Positions 17,770 through 26,755 of a stretch of DNA of 64,000 nt are shown one piece after another. Position 1 is the stretch's first letter; each line of letters starts with the position of its first letter. The stretch is from an uncultured Alloprevotella sp. (GTDB taxonomy: Bacteria; Bacteroidota; Bacteroidia; Bacteroidales; Bacteroidaceae). The position numbers and the translations under genes were made by a program. The notes below the pieces were generated by a model that had not been told where the DNA came from, did no database searches, and worked only from the letters and a program-made list of their open reading frames with translations. Where the stretch lies: assembly GCA_944322325.1 (NCBI GenBank), contig CALUOQ010000010.1:33389-97388 (forward strand). The letters are read 5' to 3'.

Positions 17770-18680
17770 TTGTTACAACGGTTGAAGAAGTCGATGGCCT
17801 CGAGTTCGGCCTTCATGTGGGCTTCCTCCTCGTCGGTCATGTTTTGGAAAGGTGTGCGGTTGCGTCCCAGGTCGAGGCCGATGAGTTTCATTATCCGCTT
17901 TCCGGCTACGATATTGCCGCGATAATGGCAGATAACGTTGATGACGTCCTGCGCATAGTTCTGCAGTTCGCGCGCTTTGTCGAGGTCTCCTGCCGCCCAG
18001 GCGTCGAGTATGCCCGTCAGACAACGGCCGTTGTAGTTCGTCGTTCCGCCGATGCCGCCCTGCGCTCCGCCCATGGCGAGGCACGGCAGGATCGTCTCGT
18101 CCTGCCCGTGGAGCATGTCGAACTTGCCTCCGGCGTACAGGCGGCATTGGTTGTACTCGTAGAGGCTTTCGTAGGTGTACTTGATGCCGGCGAAGTTGGG
18201 AATACGTCCGTCCACGGCTTTCAGGAAGTCGACCATGGAAAGGTAGGCGCCGTTGAAGGCCGGAATGTGGTAGAAGTAGAACGGCAGCTCGGGGGCGCCG
18301 GCGGCGATTTCAGCGCAGTAGTCCACCAGCTCGGCAATGCGGTTCACCTTGGGGAAGGGCGGCGCCATCGCCCCGATGCCCCACGCGCCGATGGCGGCGG
18401 CGTGCTCGGCCAGGCGGCGGCTCTCCTTGACGCAGGTGCTGCCCACGTGTACGATGACCTTAAAGCCCGGCCGCACCACGCTTACCCAGCGCTCGGCCAG
18501 CAGGCGGCGCTCGTCCTCGGTCAGCATGTAGCCTTCGCCGGACGAGCCGTTGATGAATACGCCCTTAAGCCCGTTGCGTTCGAGCAGGCGGGCGTAGCGT
18601 TCTATCGGTTCGAGATTGACTTCTCCGTCGGCGTCGAACGGAGTAAACGGGGCGTCGATGAGCCCGATTATCTTTTCCAT
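17766..18680 (-). CDS. nanA: N-acetylneuraminate lyase
   Basis: Cleaves Neu5Ac into ManNAc and pyruvate. The 304-residue protein is a DapA-superfamily barrel with the carboxylate-binding loop GSSGEG (45-50), Tyr137 in YFYHIP and the Schiff-base Lys167 in GIKYTY, matching the family positions closely. The YHIP variant and 304-residue length are normal for Bacteroidota (NanL) enzymes. It sits 42 bases after the YhcH gene and is translationally coupled to the epimerase. Confidence 0.94.
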   Translation of the reverse strand: MEKIIGLIDAPFTPFDADGEVNLEPIERYARLLERNGLKGVFINGSSGEGYMLTEDERRLLAERWVSVVRPGFKVIVHVGSTCVKESRRLAEHAAAIGAWGIGAMAPPFPKVNRIAELVDYCAEIAAGAPELPFYFYHIPAFNGAYLSMVDFLKAVDGRIPNFAGIKYTYESLYEYNQCRLYAGGKFDMLHGQDETILPCLAMGGAQGGIGGTTNYNGRCLTGILDAWAAGDLDKARELQNYAQDVINVICHYRGNIVAGKRIMKLIGLDLGRNRTPFQNMTDEEEAHMKAELEAIDFFNRCNK

Positions 18681-18722
18681 AATTATTATAGGTGTGGTGA
18701 TACGTTTTTGAGTAGTCGCCGG

Positions 18723-19178
18723 TCAGTCGACGGCCACTTTGATTTTTCCGATGAGTTTGTTCACACGGCCCGAGCCTACGACCGGCGCGTGGGGGTCTTC
18801 GGGAAAGACGATGGCACACTGCCCCGGGCGCAGCGTGAGCCACGACGAGGGGCGGTCGGCATAGAGGGCGCAGTCGGCCGCGGCGTCGTAGGGCTGGCGT
18901 ACGTCGGTCGCGTCGGCCAGGGGGAGCCAGCCGAACTGTTCCTCGCCGTCGAGGACCACGTGGATGTCGATGTAGTCGCGATGGGCTTCGAGCGGCTGCG
19001 TCGCGGCGTCGGTGAGGGCGGTCTCGACGTGGTTGATGAAGAGGCGGTCGCCGTCGACGTCGATGCGCCCGGTGGGCGCGTGGCGCAGGTCGTGCGCCTT
19101 GACGTAGTCGAAGAAGCGCTTGAAGAGCGGATGGAGCGGCTCGATGCGTCCGCTGTCCGCCAGGGTGGTGAGTATCAT
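18723..19178 (-). CDS. nanQ: YhcH/YjgK/YiaL family sugar anomerase-like protein
   Basis: A 151-residue cupin-like protein of the YhcH family (DUF386). Some members, such as E. coli NanQ, act as sialic acid anomerases in the cytosol. Likely metal-binding residues are visible in EAHRDYIDIHVVLDGEE (near 84-100) and FPEDPHAPVVGSG (near 125-137). Position between the transporter and the lyase supports a role in preparing the open-chain or correct anomer for the lyase. Gene name is by analogy. Confidence 0.85.
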   Translation of the reverse strand: MILTTLADSGRIEPLHPLFKRFFDYVKAHDLRHAPTGRIDVDGDRLFINHVETALTDAATQPLEAHRDYIDIHVVLDGEEQFGWLPLADATDVRQPYDAAADCALYADRPSSWLTLRPGQCAIVFPEDPHAPVVGSGRVNKLIGKIKVAVD

Positions 19179-19205
19179 AGAGTTTGAAATGTGAGTGTCG
19201 GTCGT

Positions 19206-20435
19206 TTATTCCATGTTGTCAGTCTTGGGCCGCAGGAAGTAAAGCTGCGCCGCGAGGGCCAGTACGACGACGAGCCCGAGCACGACGAAGCCGAAGCCCA
19301 GCGTCCCCTTGTCGGCCCACGAGCCCAGCACTGTGGTCACCGCGGCGCCGGCAAAGACGCCCGTCATGTTCATCAGGCCGTAAGCCGTGCCGCGATAGCG
19401 CGACGGGACGAACTGGCAGAGAATCGGCATGTTGTTGGCGTCGAACATGCCGTAGCCTATGCCGAACAGCAGTCCGGCGCCCACGACGCCGGCTACACTG
19501 TGGCTGTAGCCCAGCAGTACGAGCGACGGCACGGTCAGCGCCAGGCCGATGGCCCCGGTGTAGATGCGGCCGCGCAGGTCGCGGCGCACCCAGCGGTCGG
19601 AGAGGATGCCGCCGAAAATCACGCCGACAAACGACGACGCGGCGATGGTGATGGTCGACATGGGGCCGGCCTCGGACATGGGGATGCCCAGGGAAGAGGC
19701 AAAGAGCGTAGGCAGCCAGTTCTTCGTGGCCCAGCCCGGGAGGCTCGGCACGGCGAAGTAGAACAGGATGACCCAGAACGCCCAGTTGCTCAGTACGAAC
19801 GACAGGGCGCCCCACACCGACGTGCGCGGCTGGCCCGGCGACGGAGTTGCGGGAGCCTCGCGTTCGGTGTTCTCGTGGAGCAGGAAAATGAGCACAAGGG
19901 AGTAGACGACGCCCACGATGCCGAACCAGTGGAACGTGGTGTGCCACGTGAACATCGCGGCGACGGTGGCGCCGAAACCGCCGACGGCCTGGCCCATGTA
20001 GAGGCCGGTCATGTGGATGCCCACGGCGAGCGAGCGCGTCGGGCCGCGGTGCCAGTCGGCAATGAGCGAAAGGGCCGAGGGGATGTAGAGCGCCTCGCTG
20101 ACGCCCATCACGGCGCGCAGCCAGAAAAGCTGGTCGAACGTGGTGGCGTAGCCCATGAGATACGTTACGCCCGACCAGACGAACAGACTGCCCACGACGA
20201 GCCACTTGCGGCTCACCTTGTCAGCCACGACGCCCGCCACGGGGCTCACCAGTCCGTATATCCACAGAAACACGCCCATCAGCAGGCCGAACGCCTCGCC
20301 CTTTTGCAGTTCGACGATGTCGGCCTTCATGGCTTCCTGCATCGTCGACAGCATCTGCCGGTCCATATAGTTGAGCAACGCGACCACCCAAAGCAGCGCG
20401 ACGACGAGCCAGGGATAAAACTTCTTGTCTTTCAT
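19206..20435 (-). CDS. nanT: MFS transporter, probable sialic acid permease
   Basis: A 409-residue major facilitator with twelve predicted helices. The start MKDKKFYPWLVVALLWVV leads into helix 1 and the family segment LLNYMDRQMLS; VADKVSRKW after helix 2 and the repeated loop LSDRWVRRDLRGR are typical of the anion:cation symporter group. As first gene of the operon it most likely imports Neu5Ac across the inner membrane, as NanT does in Bacteroides. No outer-membrane SusCD-like pair or sialidase lies in the window. Confidence 0.88.
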   Translation of the reverse strand: MKDKKFYPWLVVALLWVVALLNYMDRQMLSTMQEAMKADIVELQKGEAFGLLMGVFLWIYGLVSPVAGVVADKVSRKWLVVGSLFVWSGVTYLMGYATTFDQLFWLRAVMGVSEALYIPSALSLIADWHRGPTRSLAVGIHMTGLYMGQAVGGFGATVAAMFTWHTTFHWFGIVGVVYSLVLIFLLHENTEREAPATPSPGQPRTSVWGALSFVLSNWAFWVILFYFAVPSLPGWATKNWLPTLFASSLGIPMSEAGPMSTITIAASSFVGVIFGGILSDRWVRRDLRGRIYTGAIGLALTVPSLVLLGYSHSVAGVVGAGLLFGIGYGMFDANNMPILCQFVPSRYRGTAYGLMNMTGVFAGAAVTTVLGSWADKGTLGFGFVVLGLVVVLALAAQLYFLRPKTDNME

Positions 20436-20465
20436 GGTGATTCGTTGAGTAGTGATTCGTGGCCG

Positions 20466-20473
20466 TAAAATTA
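20466..20473 (-). promoter_or_regulatory. Probable -7 box of sialic acid operon
   Basis: Reverse strand TAATTTTA differs from TAnnTTTG at the last base only and lies 31 bases before the transporter ATG. Confidence 0.45.
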
Positions 20474-20563
20474 CGCAATATCTCTCAAGCGTAGCCCGTG
20501 ATGTACGAAAATTAACGCGGAAAAATCTGCCGGCTGCCTCCGGCGGTCGCCCCGGAGTGTGAA

Positions 20564-20647
20564 GAAAACCCAACGCAGCGACAGGAAAAACTGTCGCTGC
20601 GATAGGAAAAACTGTCGTAGTACTTGTTTTTCCTGTCGTAGTACTTG
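20564..20647. repeat. 21-bp modular repeat array 4 (4 units)
   Basis: Cores in order: CAACG-CAGCG-ACAG-type edge unit, hybrid CTGTC-GCTGC-GATAG, and two reverse cores CTGTC-GTAGT-ACTTG. It lies between the divergent sialic acid operon and the membrane-protein/thyA genes. Confidence 0.85.
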
Positions 20648-20754
20648 TGAATACCGGTGGGGCTGACGGGAGCGGCGGGTCCTGTGGAGCGGCGGGCTGG
20701 CGCCGGCCACCGCTATTTTCGCGGCCTGTGTGGCGCGCTTCGGGCAGAAAAGCG

Positions 20755-20762
20755 TATCTTTG
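20755..20762 (+). promoter_or_regulatory. -7 box of membrane protein-thyA-folA unit
   Basis: TATCTTTG lies 60 bases before the ATG at 20822, favouring that start over the longer upstream frame. Confidence 0.6.
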
Positions 20763-20821
20763 CAGTTGCGGGAGGCAGCCCGGCGGCTGTCTCTCTCGTC
20801 CGAAAAAGCCCCTGTAGCGGT

Positions 20822-21424
20822 ATGAAAAAAGCTCTCCTTTGCCTTGTCGCCACGCTGCTGTGCCTTGCGCCGGCGGCGGCCCAGCTCGACTCGGTCGGCC
20901 AGACGCCGACCGCCGTCACGCTCGTGACGGACACCCTCTCGACGGCTGCCGACTCGGCGTTCTACGCCCCGCAGTCCACCGTCCACCACCGTCAGTTCAG
21001 TTTCTATCTGGACGAACCGCTGCTGGAGTCGCTCCTCGGGCTGACGGGCCTCGGCCTGTTGGGCTTCCTGGTGCTGCCGCTCGTGGTCATCGTCGTGGGC
21101 GTCGTGCTCATCGTGCGCGCCCTGCGGCGACCCCTTGCGCCGCCCGTGGCGACGCCGTCGGCCGTGGCGCTGTGGATACACCGGCGGCAGAACGCCGCCG
21201 TGCGCCTCGCCGCGCTCGGGGTGGGGATGGCCCTGCTGTTCGGCATAGTCGGTTCGGGACTGCTTTCCGGCGTCGGACTGCTCATCGCCTGTATCGGCGG
21301 CGGCAACTACTGGACCGCCCGCCGCGACCGCCGCTTCTACGAAACGAATCACGCAAACAACGACCATAATCCATGCGACAATACCTCGAACTCCTCCGGC
21401 ACATCCTCGACGACGGAACCGTAA
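20822..21424 (+). CDS. Small membrane protein of unknown function
   Basis: I do not recognise the family. The 200-residue protein begins with a signal peptide ([20 protein letters not shown], cut near AQL), then a polar segment of about 55 residues, a strong transmembrane helix ([22 protein letters not shown]), a basic loop, and a second hydrophobic hairpin ([20 protein letters not shown] and [12 protein letters not shown]). The C-terminus is basic and then polar. Its last 52 bases overlap the start of thyA in another frame, so the two are translationally linked, but no functional tie is evident. Confidence 0.7.
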   Translation: MKKALLCLVATLLCLAPAAAQLDSVGQTPTAVTLVTDTLSTAADSAFYAPQSTVHHRQFSFYLDEPLLESLLGLTGLGLLGFLVLPLVVIVVGVVLIVRALRRPLAPPVATPSAVALWIHRRQNAAVRLAALGVGMALLFGIVGSGLLSGVGLLIACIGGGNYWTARRDRRFYETNHANNDHNPCDNTSNSSGTSSTTEP

Positions 21425-22167
21425 AGCACGACCGCACGGGCACCGGGACGAAAAGCGTCTTCGGGCACCAGATGCGTTTTGACCTGGCCGACGGTTTCCC
21501 GCTGCTCACTACCAAGAAACTCCACCTCAAGTCCATTATTTACGAGCTCCTTTGGTTTTTGCGCGGCGACACCAATGTGCATTATTTGCAGGACCACGGG
21601 GTGCGCATCTGGAACGAGTGGGCCGACGCCGACGGCGAGCTGGGGCCCATTTACGGCTCGCAGTGGCGCTCGTGGCCCGACTATCGCGGCGGTCACATCG
21701 ACCAGATAGCCGAGGTGGTGCGGCAGATACGCGAGACGCCCGACTCGCGCCGCATCCTGGTGAGCGCGTGGAACGTGGCCGCCCTCGACGAGATGCGCCT
21801 GCCGCCCTGCCACATCCTGTTCCAGTTCTACGTGGCCGACGGACGCCTGTCGTTGCAGCTCTATCAGCGCTCGGCCGACACGTTCCTTGGCGTGCCGTTC
21901 AACATAGCCAGCTACGCGCTCCTGCTGTTAATGACGGCACAAGTCACCGGGCTGACCGCCGGCGACTTCATCTACACCACGGGCGACACGCATCTGTACC
22001 TGGACCATCTGGAGCAGGCCCGCCTGCAACTGACACGCACCCCGCGCCCCCTACCCACAATGAAGCTCAATCCGGACGTAACGAGCCTCTTCGACTTCCG
22101 CTACGAGGATTTCCAGCTCGAGGGCTACGACCCGTGGCCCCACATCGCTGCGAAAGTGTCCGTCTGA
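21373..22167 (+). CDS. thyA: Thymidylate synthase
   Basis: Makes dTMP from dUMP using methylenetetrahydrofolate. At 264 residues it matches the E. coli enzyme in length; the nucleophile is Cys146 in [11 protein letters not shown], and the folate- and dUMP-binding segments [33 protein letters not shown] and YTTGDTHLY are intact. It is followed 22 bases later by folA, which regenerates the folate that this enzyme oxidises. Confidence 0.98.
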   Translation: MRQYLELLRHILDDGTVKHDRTGTGTKSVFGHQMRFDLADGFPLLTTKKLHLKSIIYELLWFLRGDTNVHYLQDHGVRIWNEWADADGELGPIYGSQWRSWPDYRGGHIDQIAEVVRQIRETPDSRRILVSAWNVAALDEMRLPPCHILFQFYVADGRLSLQLYQRSADTFLGVPFNIASYALLLLMTAQVTGLTAGDFIYTTGDTHLYLDHLEQARLQLTRTPRPLPTMKLNPDVTSLFDFRYEDFQLEGYDPWPHIAAKVSV

Positions 22168-22189
22168 CCGTCTGAAAAATTCCACCCTC

Positions 22190-22684
22190 ATGACCCTTAC
22201 CCTCATTGCCGCCGTGGCCCGCAACGGTGCCATCGGCTACCGCAACGACCTGCTCTATCACCTGCCTGCCGACCTGCGCCGCTTCAAGGCACTGACCACG
22301 GGCCACACCGTCGTCATGGGCCGCCGCACGTTTGAGTCGCTGCCCAAGGGCGCCCTGCCCAACCGTCGAAACGTCGTGCTGACGCGGCAGGCCGACGCCG
22401 CCTTTCCCGGCGCCGAGGTGTTCGCCTCGCTCGGCGAAGCCCTCGCTTCGTGCGAAGCCGACGAGCAGGTGTACGTCATCGGTGGTGCGTCGGTCTACCG
22501 CGAAGCCCTGCCCCTGGCCAACCGCCTCTGCCTGACGCACATCGACGCTACGCCCGCCGCGGCCGACGTCTTTTTTCCCGAGTTCGACGCCGCCGAGTGG
22601 CAGGTCGGCCACAGCGAGCACCACGAGCCCGACGAGCGCAACAGCGAGCCCTACACCTTCGTCGACTACGTGCGCCGCGGCTGA
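22190..22684 (+). CDS. folA: Dihydrofolate reductase
   Basis: Reduces dihydrofolate to tetrahydrofolate with NADPH. The 164-residue protein shows the usual order: LIAAVARNGAIGYRNDL, the VVMGRRTFESLP loop, the NADPH-binding VYVIGGASVYREALP and the C-terminal strand. The acidic active-site residue is replaced in context by the YRNDLLYHLPADL segment, with Asp in the expected place. Paired with thyA in one operon. Confidence 0.96.
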   Translation: MTLTLIAAVARNGAIGYRNDLLYHLPADLRRFKALTTGHTVVMGRRTFESLPKGALPNRRNVVLTRQADAAFPGAEVFASLGEALASCEADEQVYVIGGASVYREALPLANRLCLTHIDATPAAADVFFPEFDAAEWQVGHSEHHEPDERNSEPYTFVDYVRRG

Positions 22685-22748
22685 GGAAGCTCCGTCGTGG
22701 CGTACTGTTACTTTTCCTGAAACGCCGCGCCGGGCAGCGCTTTTTTCT

Positions 22749-22756
22749 TACCTTTG
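22749..22756 (+). promoter_or_regulatory. -7 box of DUF1573 gene
   Basis: TACCTTTG, preceded by a T-run, lies 26 bases before the ATG at 22782. Confidence 0.6.
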
Positions 22757-22781
22757 CCGGGAAATTACGAACGCAGACCCC

Positions 22782-23855
22782 ATGAATCGCAAAATACAGC
22801 TCCTCATTCTCCTGGTCCTGCTGGGCACACTGACCGCTGCGGCGCAGCCGCTCGTCGGGCTGTCCACGCGTCGCCACGAGCTGGGCACCATCCTGTGGAA
22901 GCAGCCCGCCACGGCGCGCTTCGACCTGGTCAACCGCGGCACGACGCCCCTCGTCATCACCGGCGTACATCCCGACTGCGGCTGTACGGCCGTCGAGTGG
23001 ACCACCGACAGTATCGCGCCCGACGGCGTGGGCTACATCACTGTCACGTACGACGCCGAAATGCTCGGCACCTTCGAGAAGCAGGTCGCCGTCATGACAA
23101 ACGCGGACGACGAGCCCCTCTATCTGACCGTATCGGGCATCGTGGCCCGCGAAAAGGTTGACTACTCCGACCGCCTTCCCTATCGCATCGGCGATATCTA
23201 TTACGACCGCAGTGAGGTCGCTTTTGACGACGTGCACAGCGGCGACACCGCCCAGCAGGTCATCACGCTGCTCAACGGCGGCAGCAAGGCTTACGAGCCC
23301 GAGCTTATGCACCTGCCCGCCTACCTCACGATGAAGGCCGTGCCCGAACGCATCCGCGGCGGCCGCACCGGGAAAGTCATCCTCACTCTCGACACGCGCA
23401 AACTCCTCGGCATGGGCCTCACGCAGACCAGTGTGTATCTCAGCCGTTACCCCGGCGACCGCGTAAGCCAGGACAACGAGATACCGGTGTCGGTGTTGCT
23501 TCTTCCGCCCGCCGACAGCCTCACGGCCGATCAGCTGGCCCAGGCACCCGTCGCCGCGTTCGACCAGACCTTCCTCGACCTTGGTCATTTCGAGGGTAAG
23601 AAGCGGCTGAAGGGAGAGTTCACCCTGACCAACGCAGGGCGCAGCCCGCTCGAAGTGAAGTCGCTCCAGGTGTACCATCCCAGCCTGAACGTTTCGCTCG
23701 GCGAAAGCACCCTTGAGCCGGGCGAAAGCACCTATCTGCGCGTCACGGTGGTACGCAAATTCCTGAAGCGGTCCAAATCGCGCCTCCGCATCCTGCTCAT
23801 CACGACCGACCCGGTCAATCCGAAGGCCATACTGGAAGTGAAAACAGACAAGTAG
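22782..23855 (+). CDS. DUF1573 domain secreted protein
   Basis: A 357-residue exported protein (signal peptide LLILLVLLGTLTAAAQ). It contains a DUF1573 domain (about 25-130), an immunoglobulin-like fold seen in many Bacteroidota surface and periplasmic proteins, with VITGVHPDCGCTAVEW, the hallmark Cys-Gly-Cys turn. A second similar fold covers about 245-357 (FLDLGHFEGKKRLKGEFTLT). The function is unknown. It has its own promoter and is followed by a tRNA gene. Confidence 0.85.
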   Translation: MNRKIQLLILLVLLGTLTAAAQPLVGLSTRRHELGTILWKQPATARFDLVNRGTTPLVITGVHPDCGCTAVEWTTDSIAPDGVGYITVTYDAEMLGTFEKQVAVMTNADDEPLYLTVSGIVAREKVDYSDRLPYRIGDIYYDRSEVAFDDVHSGDTAQQVITLLNGGSKAYEPELMHLPAYLTMKAVPERIRGGRTGKVILTLDTRKLLGMGLTQTSVYLSRYPGDRVSQDNEIPVSVLLLPPADSLTADQLAQAPVAAFDQTFLDLGHFEGKKRLKGEFTLTNAGRSPLEVKSLQVYHPSLNVSLGESTLEPGESTYLRVTVVRKFLKRSKSRLRILLITTDPVNPKAILEVKTDK

Positions 23856-23898
23856 GCGAAAAAATCAATCAAAGTTTTTGCATCTCCGAAAAAAGTCG

Positions 23899-23906
23899 TA
23901 ATTTTG
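23899..23906 (+). promoter_or_regulatory. -7 box of tRNA-Pro
   Basis: TAATTTTG lies 10 bases before the tRNA; a T-rich TTTTTG box about 18 bases further upstream can serve as -33. Confidence 0.6.
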
Positions 23907-23916
23907 CACCGCACTT

Positions 23917-23989
23917 CGGAAAGTAGCGCAGTTGGTAGCGCACTACGTTCGGGACGTAGGGGTCGGGCGTTCGAGTCGCCTCTTTCCGA
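23917..23989 (+). tRNA. tRNA-Pro (anticodon CGG)
   Basis: The 73-base sequence folds as a cloverleaf: acceptor CGGAAAG/CTTTCCG with discriminator A, D arm with AGCGCAGTTGGTAGCGC, anticodon stem CTACG/CGTAG with loop TTCGGGA (anticodon CGG, positions 34-36), and T arm with GTTCGAGTC. CCA is not encoded. Confidence 0.95.
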
Positions 23990-23999
23990 CAGGCCACGG

Positions 24000-24035
24000 C
24001 GGCATCTGTTCCTCAGGGTTCGGATGCCGTTTTTT
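24000..24035 (+). terminator. Terminator after tRNA-Pro
   Basis: Stem CGGCATC (24000-24006) with GATGCCG (24023-24029) followed by six T residues. Confidence 0.75.
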
Positions 24036-24109
24036 GCGTCGTAGCTTTTCTTTTCTCATTGTCGGCGCGAAAACCGCGGTGCGGAGCGGGCCGGTTTCCC
24101 GGATTTACT

Positions 24110-24117
24110 TATATTTG
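24110..24117 (+). promoter_or_regulatory. -7 box of exoIII gene
   Basis: TATATTTG, 94 bases before the ATG, leaving a long leader of about 85 bases. Confidence 0.5.
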
Positions 24118-24211
24118 CAGGGTGGGGGCGCTGTGCGTGGCGTGTGCGGTCGCACCGTGCGCGCAATGCCCGACCTAGACCACTGTTTCACCGACAAAGA
24201 TTCTTATCGTT

Positions 24212-24970
24212 ATGAAATTCATCTCCTGGAACGTCAACGGACTGCGCGCCTGCTGCGACAAGGGCTTCCGCGACAGCTTCGCCGCGCTCGATGCCGACTT
24301 CTTTTGTTTGCAGGAAACCAAGTTGCAGGCCGGTCAGCTCGATTTGCAGTTCGACGGCTACCGCAGTTATTGGAACTACGCCGAGAAGAAAGGCTACTCG
24401 GGCACGGCGGTATTCACCCGCTGCGAACCGCTCACCGTGGATTACGGCATGGGCGTCGAAGCGCACGACCACGAAGGTCGGGTGATAACGCTCGAGATGG
24501 ACAAGTTCTACCTCGTGACCGTCTACGTCCCCAATTCGCAGGACGAGCTGCGCCGGCTGGACTACCGCATGGCCTGGGAGGACGATTTCCGCCGTTACCT
24601 GCTGGAGCTCGACAGCCGCAAGCCCGTCGTGGTCTGCGGCGACCTGAACGTGGCCCACCGCGAAATCGACTTGAAGAACCCCAAGACCAACCGCCGCAAC
24701 GCTGGCTTTACCGACGAGGAACGCGCGAAGTTCCAGCAGCTTCTCGACGCCGGCTTCACCGACACTTACCGCCATTTCTACCCCGACGCCGAGGGCGCCT
24801 ACTCCTGGTGGTCGTACCGCTTCCGTGCCCGCGAGAAGAATGCCGGCTGGCGCATCGACTACTTCCTCGTTTCCGACCGCCTGGCGCCGGCCCTGACGGG
24901 CGCGGCCATACACAGCGGCGTTTTCGGGTCGGACCATTGCCCCGTCGAGGTAGACATCGACTTCCCCTGA
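24212..24970 (+). CDS. xth: Exodeoxyribonuclease III / AP endonuclease
   Basis: A cytosolic DNA repair nuclease of the EEP fold that cuts at abasic sites and trims 3' ends. The 252-residue protein holds the whole catalytic set: Asn in SWNVNGLRA, the metal-binding Glu in CLQETK, Tyr/Asp segments [19 protein letters not shown], and the final GSDHCPVEV with catalytic Asp-His. Followed 25 bases later by sppA, with which it may be co-transcribed. Confidence 0.96.
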   Translation: MKFISWNVNGLRACCDKGFRDSFAALDADFFCLQETKLQAGQLDLQFDGYRSYWNYAEKKGYSGTAVFTRCEPLTVDYGMGVEAHDHEGRVITLEMDKFYLVTVYVPNSQDELRRLDYRMAWEDDFRRYLLELDSRKPVVVCGDLNVAHREIDLKNPKTNRRNAGFTDEERAKFQQLLDAGFTDTYRHFYPDAEGAYSWWSYRFRAREKNAGWRIDYFLVSDRLAPALTGAAIHSGVFGSDHCPVEVDIDFP

Positions 24971-24995
24971 ACTACACATTATATAATATAGCGCA

Positions 24996-26753
24996 ATGAA
25001 ACAATTCCTGAAATACGTGCTGGCCACCGTTGTCGGGCTTCTCGTGACGGGGGCCGTACTGACCGTGGCGGGCCTCGCCACGCTGGGCTCGCTCGTGGCC
25101 GTCGGCAGCGCGACGACCGAAGTGACCGACGGCGCCGTGCTCCGCCTGCGCCTGACGGGCGAAGTGACCGAACGCGTCACCGAAAACCCGCTCAATACGC
25201 TCATGGGCGCCGACGCCGAGGCCACCGGACTCGACGAGCTGCTCGCCGCCATACGTATTGCCGCGGACGACGACCGCATCGCCGGCATCTACCTCGAGGG
25301 CGGTGTACTGCTGGCTTCGCCCGCCACGCTCGAAGAGCTGCGCGACGCGCTCGTCGCCTTCAAGCGGAGCGGGAAGTTCGTCGTGGCCTACGGCGACAAC
25401 TATTCGCAGGGCGCCTACTACGTGGCCAGCGTCGCCGACCGCGTCGTGCTCAATCCGAGCGGCATGCTCGACTGGCACGGCTTCGCCGCGACGCCCGTCT
25501 TCTACAAGGATTTGCTCGAAAAGGTCGGTGTGCGGATGCAAGTCTACCGCGTGGGTACGTACAAAAGCTACGTGGAACCCTACACCCTTACGGCGATGAG
25601 CGAGGCCAGCCGTAAGCAAATCGACGCCTACCTGCGCGACATCTGGAGCCGCATCTGTCACGAGGTGGCCGCCTCGCGCCGCGTCAAGGTCGACAGCCTG
25701 AACGCCTATGCCGACCGTTACACCCTTCTGGCCGACGCCCGCGACTACGTGCGGCAGGGCCTGGTGGACACGCTCGCTTACGTCGACGGCGTCCGGGCGC
25801 TGCTGCGCCAGCGGGTGGGGACGGACAAACTGACCCTCGTAGCGCCGCGCGACGTCGTGGCGCTCGAGCCGGAGCGGCCCGACACCGAGAGCGAAATCGC
25901 CGTCTACTACGCGCACGGCGACATCGTCGGTACGCGCATCGAGGGCCTCGGCAGCACGGAGCTCATCGTCGCCCCGGACGTCGTGGCCGACCTCGACCGC
26001 CTCGCCTCCGACGACCGGGTGAAGGCCGTCGTACTTCGTATTAACTCGGGCGGCGGCAGCGCCTATGCCTCGGAGCAGATGTGGCGCGCCGTGCAGCTCC
26101 TCAAGCAGCGCAAGCCGGTGGTCGTCTCCATGGGCGGTACGGCCGCCTCGGGCGCCTACTACCTGGCTTGCGGCGCCCACTGCATCTATGCCGAGCCGAC
26201 CAGCCTCACGGGCAGCATCGGCATCTTCGGGATGATTCCGGACGCTTCGGGGCTGCTCACGGACAAGCTCGGGCTTCACTTCGACGTCGTCAAGACGAAC
26301 GAGGCCTCCGATTTCGGCACCGTGGGCCGGCCCTTTAATGCCGCCGAGGGTGCCGCGATGCAGGCCTACGTCGACCGTGGTTACGCCCTTTTCCTCCGTC
26401 GCGTGGCGGCCGGTCGCGGGATGAAGCCCCAGCAGGTCGACAGCATCGCCCAGGGCCGCGTGTGGACCGGGCGGCAGGCCAAGGCCATCGGGCTGGTCGA
26501 CTATCTCGGCTCGCTCAGCGACGCCGTGACCCATGCCGCCCTCCGGGCCAAGACGGACGACTACACGGTCAAGGCCTACCCCGCCCGGCGTCCGTGGTAC
26601 GCGGACATGTGGGCCGACCGGGGTGAGGGCTATTTCGAACAGGAACTGCGTGCTGCGCTGGGCAGTTACTATCGTCCGCTTGTCTTCCTCAAGAGCCTGC
26701 AAGGCACCGACTGCCTACAGGCCCGCCTGCCTTACGAACTCAATCTCCACTGA
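24996..26753 (+). CDS. sppA: Signal peptide peptidase SppA, long (67K) form
   Basis: An inner-membrane serine protease that degrades cleaved signal peptides. The 585-residue protein has one N-terminal membrane helix (6-30) and two tandem S49 domains as in the E. coli enzyme. The general-base Lys lies in the first half (VGTYKSYVEPYT, near 190) and the nucleophile Ser in the second (GGTAASGAYYLA, near 385). It ends 2 bases before lpxK, indicating one transcript. Confidence 0.95.
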   Translation: MKQFLKYVLATVVGLLVTGAVLTVAGLATLGSLVAVGSATTEVTDGAVLRLRLTGEVTERVTENPLNTLMGADAEATGLDELLAAIRIAADDDRIAGIYLEGGVLLASPATLEELRDALVAFKRSGKFVVAYGDNYSQGAYYVASVADRVVLNPSGMLDWHGFAATPVFYKDLLEKVGVRMQVYRVGTYKSYVEPYTLTAMSEASRKQIDAYLRDIWSRICHEVAASRRVKVDSLNAYADRYTLLADARDYVRQGLVDTLAYVDGVRALLRQRVGTDKLTLVAPRDVVALEPERPDTESEIAVYYAHGDIVGTRIEGLGSTELIVAPDVVADLDRLASDDRVKAVVLRINSGGGSAYASEQMWRAVQLLKQRKPVVVSMGGTAASGAYYLACGAHCIYAEPTSLTGSIGIFGMIPDASGLLTDKLGLHFDVVKTNEASDFGTVGRPFNAAEGAAMQAYVDRGYALFLRRVAAGRGMKPQQVDSIAQGRVWTGRQAKAIGLVDYLGSLSDAVTHAALRAKTDDYTVKAYPARRPWYADMWADRGEGYFEQELRAALGSYYRPLVFLKSLQGTDCLQARLPYELNLH

Positions 26754-26755
26754 CC

